NCBI GenBank assembly: GCA_026929865.2
Contig: CM049403.1
Location: 20,556,001 to 20,620,000, forward strand
Source: Hyperoplus lanceolatus
Taxonomy: Eukaryota; Chordata; Actinopteri; Uranoscopiformes; Ammodytidae
Reading direction: 5' to 3'
Length of the DNA stretch: 64,000 nt
The notes beneath the pieces are model-generated. The model saw only the letters and a list, made by a program, of their open reading frames with translations, was not told the origin of the DNA and searched no databases. The position numbers were made by a program, and so were the translations under genes. Shown here piece after piece: positions 14,045 through 24,890 of this stretch (the stretch's first letter is position 1; each line of letters opens with the position of its first letter).

Positions 14045-15053
14045 ATGCCACAGATGCCACAAGCATTGAGGGAGCGTGCAATTGGCATGCTGACAGCAGG
14101 AATGTCAACCAGATCTGTTGCTCGTACATTGCATGTTCATTTCTCCACCATAAGCCGTCTCCAAAGGCGTTTCAGAGAATATGGCAGTACATCCAACCGG
14201 CCTCACAACCGCAGACCACGTGTAACCACACCAGCCCAAGACCTCCACATCCAGCAGGTTCACCTCCAAGATCGTCTGAGATCAGCCACTGAAACAAATG
14301 CTGAAACAATTGGTTTGCATAACCAAACAATTTCTGCACAAACTGTCAGAAACCGTCTCAGGGAAGCTCAAATGCATGCTCGTCGTCCTCATCGGGGTCT
14401 TGACCTGACACCAGCTCGTCACCGTAACAAACTTGAGTGGGCAAATGCTCACATTCGATGGCGTCTGGCACGTTGGAGAGGTGTTCTCTTCACTGATGAA
14501 TCTCGGTTTACATTGTTCAGGGCAGATGGCAGACAGCGTGTGTGGCGTCGTGTGGGTGAGCGCTTTGCTGATGTCAATGTTGTGGATCGAGTGGCCCATG
14601 GTGGTGGTGGGGTTATGGTATGGCATCTGTTATGGACGAAGAACACAGGTGCATTTTATTGATGGCATTTTGAATGCACAGAGATGCCGTGATGAGATCC
14701 TGAGGCCCATTGTTGTGCCATATGAACATCACCTCACGTTTCTGCAAGATAATGCACGGCCCCATGTTGCAAGGATCTGTACACAATTCTTGGAAGCTGA
14801 AAATGTCCCAGCTCTTGCATGGCCAGCATACTTACCGGACATGTCACCCATTGAGCATGTTTGGGATGTGCTTGACCGGGGTATACGACAGCGTGCACCA
14901 CTTCCCACTAATATCCAGCAACTTCGCACAGCCATTGAAGAGGAGTGGACCAATATTCCAAAGGCCACAATTGACAATCTGATAAACTCTATGCGAAGCA
15001 GATGTGTTGCACTGCATGAGGCAAATGGTGGTCACACCAGATACTGGTTCTGA
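14045..15053 (+). pseudogene. Tc1-like transposase, frameshifted
   Basis: In the intact state this enzyme cuts and pastes its own element in the nucleus by binding the TIRs and cleaving at TA sites. I chose the ATG at 14045, three codons after an in-frame TCT-CAC-AGC, because residues MPQMPQ open the family proteins. Residues about 6-48 form the first helix-turn-helix, an Arg-rich NRRPRVT linker lies near 55-61, and a second helix-turn-helix spans about 65-118. The catalytic residues are D151 in FTDESRF, D in LQDNARPH (codon 14748) and E in SPIEHVWD (codon 14853), with 34 residues between the last two, giving DD34E. The frame breaks at 14620-14625, inside the stretch after GGGGVMVW. The downstream part continues in another frame to the TGA at 15051-15053, consistent with a net loss of 5 nt. 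The total would be about 337 residues, normal for the family. All catalytic residues survive. Confidence 0.93.
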
Positions 15054-15067
15054 GTCCCCAGACCCCC

Positions 15068-15073
15068 AATAAA
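15068..15073 (+). promoter_or_regulatory. Polyadenylation signal of the Tc1-like transposase
   Basis: AATAAA occurs 15 bp after the transposase stop codon and just before the right TIR, the usual position for the transcript end signal in compact Tc1 elements. Confidence 0.55.
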
Positions 15074-15082
15074 GCAAAAAAA

Positions 15083-15362
15083 TGCACATTTCAGAGTGGC
15101 CTTTTATTGTGGACAGTCTAAGGCACACCTGTGCACTAATCATGATGTCAGATCAGCATCTTGATGTGGCACACCTGTGAGGTGGGATGGATTATCTCAG
15201 CAAAGCAGAAGTGCTCACTATCACATATTTAGACAGATTTGTGAACAATGTTTGAGAGAAATGGTAATATTGTGTATCTGGAATGAATTTTAGATCTTTA
15301 AGTCAATCTCATGAAAAATGGGAGCAAAAACAAAAGTGTTGCGTTTATATTTTTGTTGAGTG
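15083..15362 (-). repeat. Right terminal inverted repeat of the Tc1-like element
   Basis: It is a 280-bp inverted copy of the left TIR, starting TGCACATTTC at the inner side and ending TTTTTGTTGAGTG next to the TA duplication. It retains the ATATAA block that the left TIR has lost. Confidence 0.92.
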
Positions 15363-15364
15363 TA

Positions 15365-16251
15365 TGAGTAAACTTTCCCATCAGCATCACCATGTTGAAA
15401 GGGATGGGATTTAGAAGCTTGAAACGTGAATAAAGTATCCTTAGCCCATTACGACTTAATTTGAAAATACCAGAGAAATAATGCATATGTAGCCATATAT
15501 CATGATAATTAACCAGCTGTTGGGCCAAAGTGACTGGTATTGATTGTTTACACATTGAAATTATGTTTTGAATCTCAGATGACATTGAGTCACAACAAAT
15601 CGGTCACTCTAAAACACTGCAGAGTGCGATAAAAGTGAGATAGAGAAGTAGCCTTTGTTTGGAAACTATAGCCTGCCCTTGAGCAACCATTTTCTCCCAA
15701 ATTCGGAGTCTCTTTACAATGTCTTCTTGACTTTCTCTGCACTGCCTAAACTTTTTGCAGCATGTGTAATATGTGGTCCCCATTCCCTGAGCTTGTAAAC
15801 TATCCCATTTCATTTTCAGACTCTATAGACTTTGAAACAAGCCACATACTGTGTAATATGTGTATGTTTTCTCTATAAAGTGGCACAAATAATTCATCTA
15901 AAGCTGGGCTACAAAGAGAATAGTTGACTTTGTTAGAGAGAAGAATGCTTTTGGTGTCTCAAATTTGCTTGTAACAGCCACTCACACAGCAGTGAAACTA
16001 TAGCTTGCAGGCTTGGCACAGAGACAATTTGAAATGTGAGCTCAATTATATGTATTCATGCCCCCATAAATGACATATGTTGTTAGTTATAGAGAGTAAC
16101 TAGTTCCAACCGGGATATGCATTGACAAACGGATAAGTAATTATTTGCCTGTAATGACTGAAATAAGACATGATGAGTCAGACAAATTGTTCTAAAAATG
16201 GGGCTAGTGTGGCTTTTTCTCAGGGGGCATATTTACAAGAAGTGGCTATCG
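15365..16251. other. Non-coding DNA
   Basis: Nothing recognisable; AT-rich spacer between the Tc1-like element and the next hAT MITE. Confidence 0.6.
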
Positions 16252-17180
16252 CACCCAACTAGGGATGTCCATGGTTAACTGGTTAACCGTTAAGAAGATC
16301 TTTAACCGGTTAATACTAAAGGTTAAACGGTTAAAAAAAATTAAATAATATTAATTTCTCTGAAATCCGGACTCTTATTTTGATATCGTTAAACCGGATG
16401 TAAGAATGCCAACTGTCAGTAAAGAATGAAACGAGTAGTATAGGCTACGCTCAACTTTATAATAGGTCCATGGTACGCTCCCAGTCACAATTTATGGTCA
16501 CTCCCGTGTCAATTTATGGTCACTCCCGTGTCATATGTTTGTATAATTGAATTAACAGCGTGGGCTCCCGCTAGCTTAACATAGCGCTAGCATTAGCCTT
16601 CTTGAGGTGGATACTGTCCTGCATCTATTACCGTCTCAGTGAGTGTGTGAGGGAGTGACAGACAGCCAGGCAGTGAGTGCCCGCCCCCTGCACAGATCAA
16701 TAGCGAAAATCCTTCATAAACAAAAGCGTTAACTAAGTATCGTTATGCAGTACTGATAACATCGGAGCTTATCAATATTACGGTCTGTCAAAATGTTGCC
16801 CCGTGCTCAGCACTACTTAGCACCGGGTTTCGGTAGGCTACCCATCCCCTAAGCCTGTGTGTGTGTGTAAATGTCCCTTTTCAGTCACTTATTGCACTTT
16901 CTGCTCCTACATTCGCATACTAGACCTATTCTCACAACAGACGGTGCCGTGTGAATGTCAAAATGTAGGCATTTAAATTGGCTACTGTTCCCTGAATTGT
17001 TTTTAAATTAATATGCTGGTCCTTGGAACAAAAAAAGGTCGGGAGCCCGCCTATAATGCTTCATGTATTTCACTATAAATAGGCTACATTGAATCTTAAC
17101 GGTTAACCGGTTAATAACCGTTAATTCTGGTGGTTAACCGGTTAAAGAAAAAATTCTAAATGGCCATCCCTACACCCAAC
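16252..17180. mobile_element. Non-autonomous hAT element, 913 bp, AACCGGTT-rich ends
   Basis: The element at 16260-17172 starts TAGGGATGTCCATGG and ends GGCCATCCCTA. It is bounded by a perfect 8-bp duplication CACCCAAC (16252-16259 and 17173-17180), which is diagnostic of hAT insertion. Both subterminal regions are packed with GGTTAAC, AACCGGTTAA and AACGGTTAA palindromes: about six in the first 85 bp and six in the last 80 bp. The interior has no open frame and contains a short exact tandem duplication. Terminal bases TAGGG..TG are shared with the nested element at 17.9 kb, so the two are likely related families. Confidence 0.9.
16489..16532. repeat. Exact 22-bp tandem duplication inside the hAT MITE
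   Basis: The unit AATTTATGGTCACTCCCGTG plus TC is present twice head-to-tail (16489-16510, 16511-16532) without a mismatch. It could be an internal duplication specific to this copy or to the subfamily. Confidence 0.9.
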
Positions 17181-17671
17181 CAACAACTCGGCTTGAGATA
17201 AAGTATGAAAAAAAAAATCTGTTCAATCTCAAAAAAAGGTATCTGGATTGCTTGTTGAATTCCCGGAAACACCAGAAAAAGGAGTAATCTTAGAACTATT
17301 CACAATGACTGTCCTCCAGCTCACAGCTGGAGAAGCAATTTGTTGGAAGAAGTAAATCCATTTAGCCCCAACAGAAAGGTGGCGCGCAGACTTAATTGAG
17401 GTCTCCAGCTTTATTTAAAGGGAGTAAATAATTTTGGGACGCAGCAGGGTTGAGCAGGGTTGAGATGGGCTGAATACACATTGCAGTAATGAAAAGACTT
17501 CTCAAGTTGAAGTTTGTTTTGTAATTCTGGGCAACTCAAGCCCCACATTTTCTTCTTGAAAGATGTTACCGTTTGTCCTACTTCTCTGCTTGATACCTGA
17601 AGACTAATAACTCACTTCTTTTTTATTGACTGAAAAGTTGAAGTCTTCTGTTTGGGCTCAAATGTCTGTTA
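17181..17671. other. Non-coding spacer between two hAT insertions
   Basis: About 490 bp of AT-rich sequence with no gene or element ends. Confidence 0.6.
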
Positions 17672-17883
17672 TGCTAGAGCAGGGTTTCTCAACGGCGGCG
17701 GTACCGCCCCCTGGGGGGGCGTTCGTACAACCTAGGGGGCGGCTGGGACCAGGCTATAAGTTACCTGAAATAAACAGCCTATTTTAACTTTTCATGTTTC
17801 TAACCCCTCGACCTCTTTTTAACTATTCTCTCCAATGTTCTGCGGTCTGCTGACTGTCACAGCCTTAGAAAAGAGAAGGCTCT

Positions 17884-18853
17884 GCAGACAGTAGGGCTGT
17901 CACTTTTTATTCGAAGTTCGAACATTCGTTCGAAGTTGGGGTGAAAAGTTCGAATTCGAATTGTATTTCTCCATTCGGACTGTGTGCTGCCCATAGACAG
18001 TATATAAAATAGTGTGCTGCCGTCTCATAAGCATTTAAAGTAGTTTCCCTTTTGACCCAGCAGAGGGCACTTTCTAACTGTCCTATCAGTTTGACCTGTT
18101 GTAACCCCTCTTGACCCATCAGTAAACAAAGCTAATGTTAATCATGATGTTCATCTGTTGCTTTGCGACCAAAATGGGCCATAGTGAGCATTGTAGGCCT
18201 GGACGATCACCAGGACATATGAGCAGCAGCGTGTGGGAGTATGTGGGTTCAACACCGGGGACGTTACGAAGACCTGTCGTACTTTTCAAAGACGTCAATT
18301 TGCAGCTTCCCCGCTAGCTTAGCCGCTAGCTTAGCCGAGCGGAGCAGCGCAGCGCCCAGTGTACAGGTACAGGCCTTTTTTTATATGACCATGGAACTAC
18401 AGCCCTGTGTGAGTTAGATTCTCTGCCCGAGCCGGAAGGGCTTCCGTTTTAGTAATGTTATAAGAGACAACACTGCGCGCACGGTGTGTCTCCTACGGCA
18501 GCACCGCCTTCAAGCCGATCGTAATTACTGCTGCTCTCAGTGTTTTGCGGCTCCTCCCTGTGCTGTACTGACGGAGGCTGTGTTGCGCCGCTCATTAAGT
18601 TCTCTTCTGAACAGATTTCTGTCATTCAAACAACGCAGATTTGTGTTTTAAAACTTAAATTATAGCAGCCAACTTATTAAAAAATAAGGGTTTAAAATCA
18701 GGCGCGTGCCTAAATAAGAAATACGATTAATAGAATGGGCCGGGCTTGGACAGAACACTGGGGGAATATATTCGAACATATTCGAATTAATTAGGGACAT
18801 TCGAAATTCGTTCGAATTTCATTTTTGGAAAAAGTGACAGCCCTAGCAGACAG
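17884..18853. mobile_element. Nested non-autonomous hAT MITE, 954 bp, TTCGAA-rich ends
   Basis: The insertion at 17892-18845 starts TAGGGCTGTCACTTTTT and ends AAAAAGTGACAGCCCTA, a perfect 17-bp terminal inverted repeat. It is flanked by the perfect 8-bp duplication GCAGACAG (17884-17891 and 18846-18853). TTCGAA occurs about five times in the first 80 bp and four times in the last 80 bp. A 12-bp GCTAGCTTAGCC unit is duplicated in tandem at about 18315-18338. A small frame at 18219-18300 begins MSSSVWEYVG, which is reminiscent of the start of a BED finger (W at the aromatic position), but no zinc-binding Cys pair follows. It may be a remnant of the parental transposase, at low confidence. It inserted after the host hAT was in place. 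Confidence 0.92.
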
Positions 18854-19226
18854 CCAATCAGAGGTCTTTGAGTCAGAACAACCAGCCAATCAAAGCCTTA
18901 GCGGCAGAGAAATCAGGCAATCACAGACTAGTATAATGACGTTTACTGATATTGCTAACGCTAATGCTAGCACAGCGAGATTCAAACTTAAACTAACTAT
19001 TGTCTCTGAGGTGGAGAAAACAGAGTAATCAGCCAAAGCATGGAGTTAACTAACACACAAGCATAACCATGTTAAAGACACAACCCTCATATGTTGGAGT
19101 GGGACGATATACTAAACGCTGTGCACTACGAGAGACTCACTGAAGCCCTGTACAGCAGCCCTATGACAGCAGCAAAGCACAGCTACGTCATGAGCGCTAG
19201 TTCGCGGGAACAGTTCAACAACCAAT
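18854..19226 (+). promoter_or_regulatory. CCAAT-box cluster upstream of the hAT transposase
   Basis: CCAAT occurs at 18854-18858 and 18886-18890, both in the extended form GCCAATCA, and again at 19222-19226, 55 bp before the start codon. Paired CCAATCA boxes about 32 bp apart are a typical NF-Y arrangement in vertebrate promoters. I infer that this is the transposon's own promoter. The nested MITE sits immediately upstream and may have separated it from the terminal region. Confidence 0.4.
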
Positions 19227-19280
19227 GAAAACGTACACAATTGTAACATATTCAACTTTAATAACATAACATAAACAAGC

Positions 19281-21453
19281 ATGGCGGATAGCAAGAAAAA
19301 GTGCTGGCAGTACAATGCCAATTACATTAGTTATGGATTTATCCCGTCACTGATGAACACCACTTTACCAATGTGCCTGCTCTGCGATCAGGTGTTCTCT
19401 AATGAGGCCATGAAACCCTCGCGACTAAAGGAACATTTAGTGAAAAAACATCCCGAAAAATCAGCTAAAGATCCATCCTACTTTAAGTCTCTGAGGGATC
19501 AACATTTAAGACGGCCCACTATCAACTCTCTGTTCGCCCGGAACGTCAATCAAAGCGAAAGCGGGTTGGTGGCGTCCTACAACATCGCTTTATTAATTGC
19601 TAAGTCTGGCTTACCGTTCACTGTGGGTGAGTCTTTGGTAATTCCGGCAATACAAGAAGCAATATCGACAGTCATGGAGCGGGATGCTGCGCCAGTCATC
19701 AAAGCCATCCCGCTCGGTAACAATACTGTTGCCCGGCGCATACGGGAGATGTCGCTCGACACTGAGCAGCAGCTGTGTGCCACCCTGCGTGCGTGTCCCT
19801 TCAGCATCCAGTTAGATGAGACAACAACTGCCGACAACAATGCCCTCTTAATGGGCTATGTTCGGTACATGTCTGGGGGGGATCTCAAGGAGGACTTCTT
19901 GTTTGGGCAGTATCTCACCACCGACACACGCGGACAGAGCATCTTTACCGCCCTGGTCGAGTTCCTGCAAGAGAGGGCCATCCCGATGGAGAACATCATC
20001 GCCTGTGCCACGGACGGAGCGCCGGCTATGGTCGGCAGGTACCGCGGCTTTGCGACGCTGCTGAAGAAACAGGTGACACTTGTGCTTACCGTGCACTGTG
20101 TACTGCACCGTCACAACTTGGTGGCAAAGCACATATCCGACTCGCTCCATCAGTCCCTTAATGTAGCGGTCAAAGCGATAAACAAAATAAAATCCCATGC
20201 GCTTAATGACCGGCTCTTCAGGCAACTTTGTGGAGAGAACGACGAGTCTTTTCAGCGCCTCCTATTCCACACAGAGGTGCGCTGGCTCTTTTGGCCAGGC
20301 TGTGTGAGCTGTTCCCCACTGTCCTCGAATTCCTGGAGAAGACCGACGACACTTTGAAAGTCCAGCTATGGGGCTGCCGCCACGACGTCTTCTATCTTTC
20401 CGACTTCTTTGGGAAGATGAACGAAGTGTCGCTGAAGCTCCAGGGAAATGGTGTGACGTTAATCCATTCAAACGCCGCCATACGCACTCTCCTCGCAAAG
20501 CTGGAGCTGTATGGACACAATTTGAGCAGGCGTCAGTTCAACAACTTCCCACTGTTGGCTAAGGTAGGCTAATAACTATTTATACAATCTGATTGGCCGA
20601 AACATTTAACTAGCCTACATGTGTCACTCCGCTCTACAGGTGTTCCTTATTACTGCCACAGTGTTTGTTGCTTAGCAACAGTTAAATCCCAGTCTCGGAT
20701 CTATTTTTGTTGGCAGGGTCAAAAAAATAATTTCATAAACAAACAAATCATAATATTTTGCTGTCGCTGATTAGCCTACTGTTAACAAATAAATGTAGTA
20801 GGCCTACTGTTGTATAAAAGCAATAGCCTATAACACCGGAGGTCGTGCTGAATATCAGCTGTGATTATTTTTGGCATTCGGCCCGCTGCCTTGTAGCATG
20901 TCATATTGCTTAATTATTAGTCTGCCATTGTCATCAATAAAATAACTTAGGCCCTACTGTAATGACTTACATTCAGGTGTTGGATGAACTGACCGATGAC
21001 CATCTGGTGGTGTACGCGGACCACTTGAAGGCCGTCAAGGCTGATATGGAGGTCCGCTTCAGCGATCTGGACCAGTTGGCCGTTCCCGATTGGTTGATGG
21101 AGCCGCTCCAACACGACGCAGCCAGCAGCGAGGAGGCCATCCAAGAGAGCCTCATTGACCTCCAGAATGACGCTGAGGCTATGGCCACGTTTCGCACCTC
21201 TGGTTGGCGAGCATTGTGGATAGCACACGGACAGCGTTTCCCTCTGTTGTGGGAGAGAGTCCACCTTCTCCTCCTCGCTTTCCCCACGTCCTATCTCGTT
21301 GAGCAGGGATTCAGCCAAGCACTGCACATGCAGTCAAAATATCGCAACCGTCTCAACCTGGTCAGCTCTGGTGCTCTTCGATTGAAATTGACGTCTCAGT
21401 GTCCCAACGTCAAGGCGCTGGCAGCGGGCCACCAACCGCAGGGCTCTCACTAG
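19281..21453 (+). pseudogene. hAT (ZBED5/SCAND3-like) transposase, two exons, one frameshift
   Basis: In the intact state this is a DDE-type nuclear transposase that excises and reinserts its own element. Exon 1 (19281-20563) begins MADSKKKCW. A BED-like zinc finger uses C32, C35, H52 and H57. The catalytic aspartates are D179 in IQLDETTT and D245 in ATDGAPAM, followed by the C273-x2-H276 motif in VHCVLH and the conserved FHTEVRW. The frame breaks at about 20285-20292, just after VRWL, by a deletion I estimate at 13 nt (1 mod 3); it then resumes at LARLCELFP. A 413-bp intron follows, then exon 2 (20977-21453) with the C-terminal dimerisation region and the third catalytic glutamate in YLVEQGFS (codon 21301). 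Total length would be about 590 residues, normal for the family. Related genes have been domesticated in vertebrates, but TIRs, target duplication and frameshift show that this one is a transposon copy. Confidence 0.9.
20564..20976 (+). other. Intron in the hAT transposase gene
   Basis: The donor AAG|GTAGGC and acceptor ACATTCAG|GTG join exon 1 ...LLAK to exon 2 VLDELTDD in phase 0. Reading through the donor meets a stop after two codons. The intervening 413 bp is AT-rich with stops in all frames, in contrast to the exons. The acceptor pyrimidine tract is weak. Splicing here is inferred from frame continuity and family protein continuity. Confidence 0.75.
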
Positions 21454-21890
21454 TTTATTATCCAGCTGCTCTGAGCGTCTTCACAAAATGACCGTTGCAT
21501 TTTACATCCCCAACTTAAATAGGCGTAATTAGGCCTCGTGCACGTTCTGTTTCGTGATTGGTTGAACAGTTAACGGTTATTCACCTCATAATTAATACAA
21601 TGTGCATGCTGTTCACGTGATGTGCACCTGTTTTTTTCCATTATAAAATGACACATGTTTTTACCTACGTTCAATGTTTCTATTGATTAAAAAGAAAAAA
21701 TAGATTACAACCAATGCTGATAGTGTTTTTTCTTTTATGCAACCAGCCACCTGACAGTGGGTTAAATCTGCCTATCATAGAACAGGCTCATATTGGGAAT
21801 TTTTTTTAATAATTCTTATAAGAAACCAAAACAGCACAGAACATATGTTTTATTGTTGATGGAGGATGTAGCCAAAACATATTCTTAATT

Positions 21891-21902
21891 GTGTGTGTCT
21901 GT

Positions 21903-21945
<43 letters not shown>

Positions 21946-21960
21946 TGTTTGTGTGTGTGT
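21891..21960. repeat. (GT)n microsatellite near the right end of the hAT element
   Basis: About 70 bp of GT repeats with CT and TTT interruptions, lying inside the transposon 64 bp from its right terminus. It must have grown after, or been carried with, the insertion. Confidence 0.9.
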
Positions 21961-22032
21961 TTGGCGCTAGAGTATCTCGGTAAGGTTAGCGGGGCGTTTG
22001 CTCAAAAAAGGTTGAGAACCACTGTGCTAGAG

Positions 22033-24890
22033 TAAACACTGGTTTTAACTGCGCAGCATATTGCCGCCTGAAACGTGACAAAGAGTGTGTGAGTGAAAAC
22101 ATACAATGTTAAATAGCTGAACAAGGAATAAGTTATTATTCTTTTTCTCACTCCAAGTCCCACAAAAGTCTCTGAGGTACATGCATATTGTTGGACGTAC
22201 ATGCAGACGCATTAACTACATAAAACACCTGCCTGGGGCTGAGGCTCACATTGAAACCAGTCTTTGGCTCACTTCCTCCAACACCGCAATCGGAAAATCA
22301 CAATGGCGCACACTCCTGACCTGTAAGCCCTGGGTCTTTTATGACTAGTGCTATATACTTGTGCCGTTTGGCCCGAATTATTCAATGACTTTCAAATATG
22401 CGATGACTGTTTGTCTGCAACCCGCCCTCCTGGTCTCCTTTCCCCTCTTATCTGCCCTTATCTGATTTTATATGTTGCCTCACTGGCATGCAGAGTTAGC
22501 CCAGTGTTTTTGATTATGTTTTCATCAGTGTTTTTATAATGCATCAACTTGTAAACCAATTTAGCCGCTGGCGCCCTTAAACTATTCTGGCATGAAACAG
22601 CTATTGCAGCATTTAGCTTCCAACCCCCAACCTTTTCCCTCACTGCCAGTAAATGTTTAAATATGTTGCAGTTGTTTGAAGGACTGTGTCGCCACACATG
22701 GCTAGTCAGCAGATGCCTTCGAGATAAGAGCACACCTTTTCCTTAAGATTTACTAGCAAACTTTTTTCCAGTGTTGCGGTTAAACCACTCGTTGGTGAAA
22801 GAATGCAGCATTTGGTATCACCGAGACAAACAGTATCCCGACTGAGCCACTGGAGGCAAGCTTCAAGGCCGCCTTTGTTTACAAATCTTTCGACAATTTT
22901 TTCTAAGTAATCCACTTCACCCACTTTTCTCTATAAACCATTGGATGTAATGATTAATTGCATGCTATCCAGAGGACAGGAAAGGTCATAGTTTAATCTC
23001 GGTAACTCAATCTGATTTTTGACCACTTGACCTTGGGTATTCAGCTGTTCCAAAGCTACTGCTGATAGTGGTATTGATGAAGAGGATCAACAGCTGGATA
23101 CACAAACTGTAGCTGAGATGGAGGTATCCACAGTCAAATGATCTCACTGGCTTTTAGCTGTTGGAGCTGCTTGAAGACCTATTGTCAGGAGATAATAAAT
23201 ATTTCCCTATCAAAGTCAATTTGCGGGAAATAAAAGTAATAGTTAACCATACATTTTTTTGTTGTTGTTGACACATTAGGGCACTTTTAAGTAGTTCTGT
23301 CATTTGGGGAAAGACAGGGACATCTTTTCAATTTGCTCTTTCAATTTATGATATGGTACCTGCAGACAACACACTCATCCATAACCATATACAGCCGAGG
23401 CTTCGCTTGTTATTTGGCTTGGCTTTTGTCTATATGACACTCATTATCCCAGGACCAGGAAATAACAAGTGGCGTCTCCCCGTTAAAAGGCCAGCTGTAA
23501 CTGAAGTTAATCAATACACTGAGATGGATGACACCGCTGATCCAGACACTAAGGGCTTTCCTTTTGTTTGGATCTTTGCAAACTTGTAGACTTCCACCTG
23601 CAGCCTTCTTCTTCTTTATACGTCTAAAATGTCACCCACTTCGTCACTGCCACCATTTGATGACTGCTTCCTTATTAGGTCTTTATCTGGAGGGCCATAA
23701 CTCTTCAGTCGAGTGTCATTATTTTGAGTGCGACATTAATGAAATCAATATTTTGACACCTTGCCTTCCCAATGCAGGTAATTGAAGTCACAGGCACAGC
23801 GGGTAATCGAGTTGTGGGGGGACATGATTGACAGGTAATAGGATAAGGACTTTCAAGCTCTGAGGCTCTGACATTGTCCCAAAGCCCAGTCCTGTGCATC
23901 ATGAAAAATGAATTTCAGTTGGTATCGAGTCCCACTGTCGTGGCCATGCATGGTTTCAACATGAGGCTCACTTTTATTTTTGATATAATTTAGACATGCA
24001 TTGTTCATTTCAAAAGGCCAGTCTGTCTTTATCTACTTTTCCCATTGATGTGTCAGCTGTTGTTATATTTATATATCTGAAGTGGAATTCTGTCCAGGAA
24101 AGCTCAATTTTATTTAGCATCTTGAAAAATATAGATATTGAGATCCATACATTATTAACATCAAAGAAAAATGCATGGCCAATTGGTAAAAAAGAAATTT
24201 GAAGGCTTGTTGGACCTAAAAACACTCTCTAAACTCATTGAAGGCAGACCTAAGCGTCAGTTTGTTTGTCAGTGAAGACAAACAAAATTGCACCCTGGAA
24301 TTGGCATCAGTGAATTAGCCATCGCTGACCTTAGCTGAGTCAGTCATTTACAGCCACTTGTGGATTATAGGCTTAGGCTAGCTGACCTAAATGTAGTAAA
24401 TTGTTATTTAGAAAAAAATTGTGTACAACATGACTGTTGTAAAATGCTCTGCCTCCTTACATTTGTTAACTGTTATTGGACTTGCTGGGCCATTATTTGC
24501 AACATATTTGAACAAACTTGAGAAGAAATTTGATTTTCACAGACAATTGATACAGTTAATTGAAGGAACCGATTGATTCTATGGAAATGTTGAATGGGTG
24601 TTACAGTTCCTTGCTCCAAAAAAGGAACTAAACTAAGCTTGTGCAGATATGATATTGTGGTGGATGAACAAGCATTCTGGTGTGTGTTTATGTTCTCCCG
24701 ATGGTGAAGCTTCGTCATTATCCATGGCTAGCACAGCGCTCCCGGCAAAGCCCCAGCCAACACACTGCTGCCCAAGTAATTACAAGACTTACTGTCAAAA
24801 CAGAGACACAGAGAGACAGAGAAGTGGAGAGAGAGACGGCAAAAGAAGATGAAAATGAAAGCGGACATGAGTGAGGCTGGCTGCCTCGGC
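22033..24890. other. Non-coding DNA
   Basis: No supported gene or repeat. The frames on both strands (up to 91 codons) lack domain features. The last part (24790-24870) is purine-rich (GAGACAGAGA, GAGAGAGAC). Confidence 0.55.

Larger units (their letters stand above)
13750..15364 (+). mobile_element. Tc1-like (Tc1/mariner) DNA transposon, full length, 1611 bp
   Basis: The element runs from 13752 to 15362 between duplicated TA dinucleotides (13750-13751 and 15363-15364), the standard Tc1/mariner target. It has long terminal inverted repeats of about 275-280 bp starting CACTCAACAAAAA and a single transposase frame between them. Both ends and the TA duplication are intact, so the structure is complete. 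The transposase carries one frameshift and the left TIR lacks a 6-bp ATATAA block that is present in the right TIR and in the solo copy at 48.2 kb. High TIR similarity suggests a fairly recent insertion. The copy is probably non-autonomous today. Confidence 0.95.
17672..22032 (+). mobile_element. Buster-type hAT DNA transposon, 4345 bp, with a nested insertion
   Basis: The element at 17680-22024 has ends CAGGGTTTCTCAAC and (right end read inward) CAGTGGTTCTCAACC, which are short imperfect inverted repeats typical of hAT. It is flanked by a perfect 8-bp duplication TGCTAGAG (17672-17679, 22025-22032). TA at the centre of the duplication fits the nnnTAnnn preference described for the Buster group. 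It carries a ZBED5/SCAND3-like transposase pseudogene on the + strand and a 954-bp hAT MITE inserted 212 bp from its left end. Without that insertion and its duplication the element would be about 3.38 kb. Its coding part is GC-richer than the flanks, which suggests a separate origin from local DNA. Confidence 0.93.

Noticed and set aside
14282..14977. Minus-strand ORFs inside the Tc1-like transposase
   Set aside because: They are antisense shadows of the transposase frame.
19577..21327. Minus-strand ORFs up to 126 codons across the hAT transposase
   Set aside because: They are shadows of the GC-richer coding strand; no domain features.
17680..22024. Domesticated host gene of the ZBED5/SCAND3 type
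   Set aside because: Intact ends, a perfect 8-bp target duplication and a frameshift show that it is a transposon copy.
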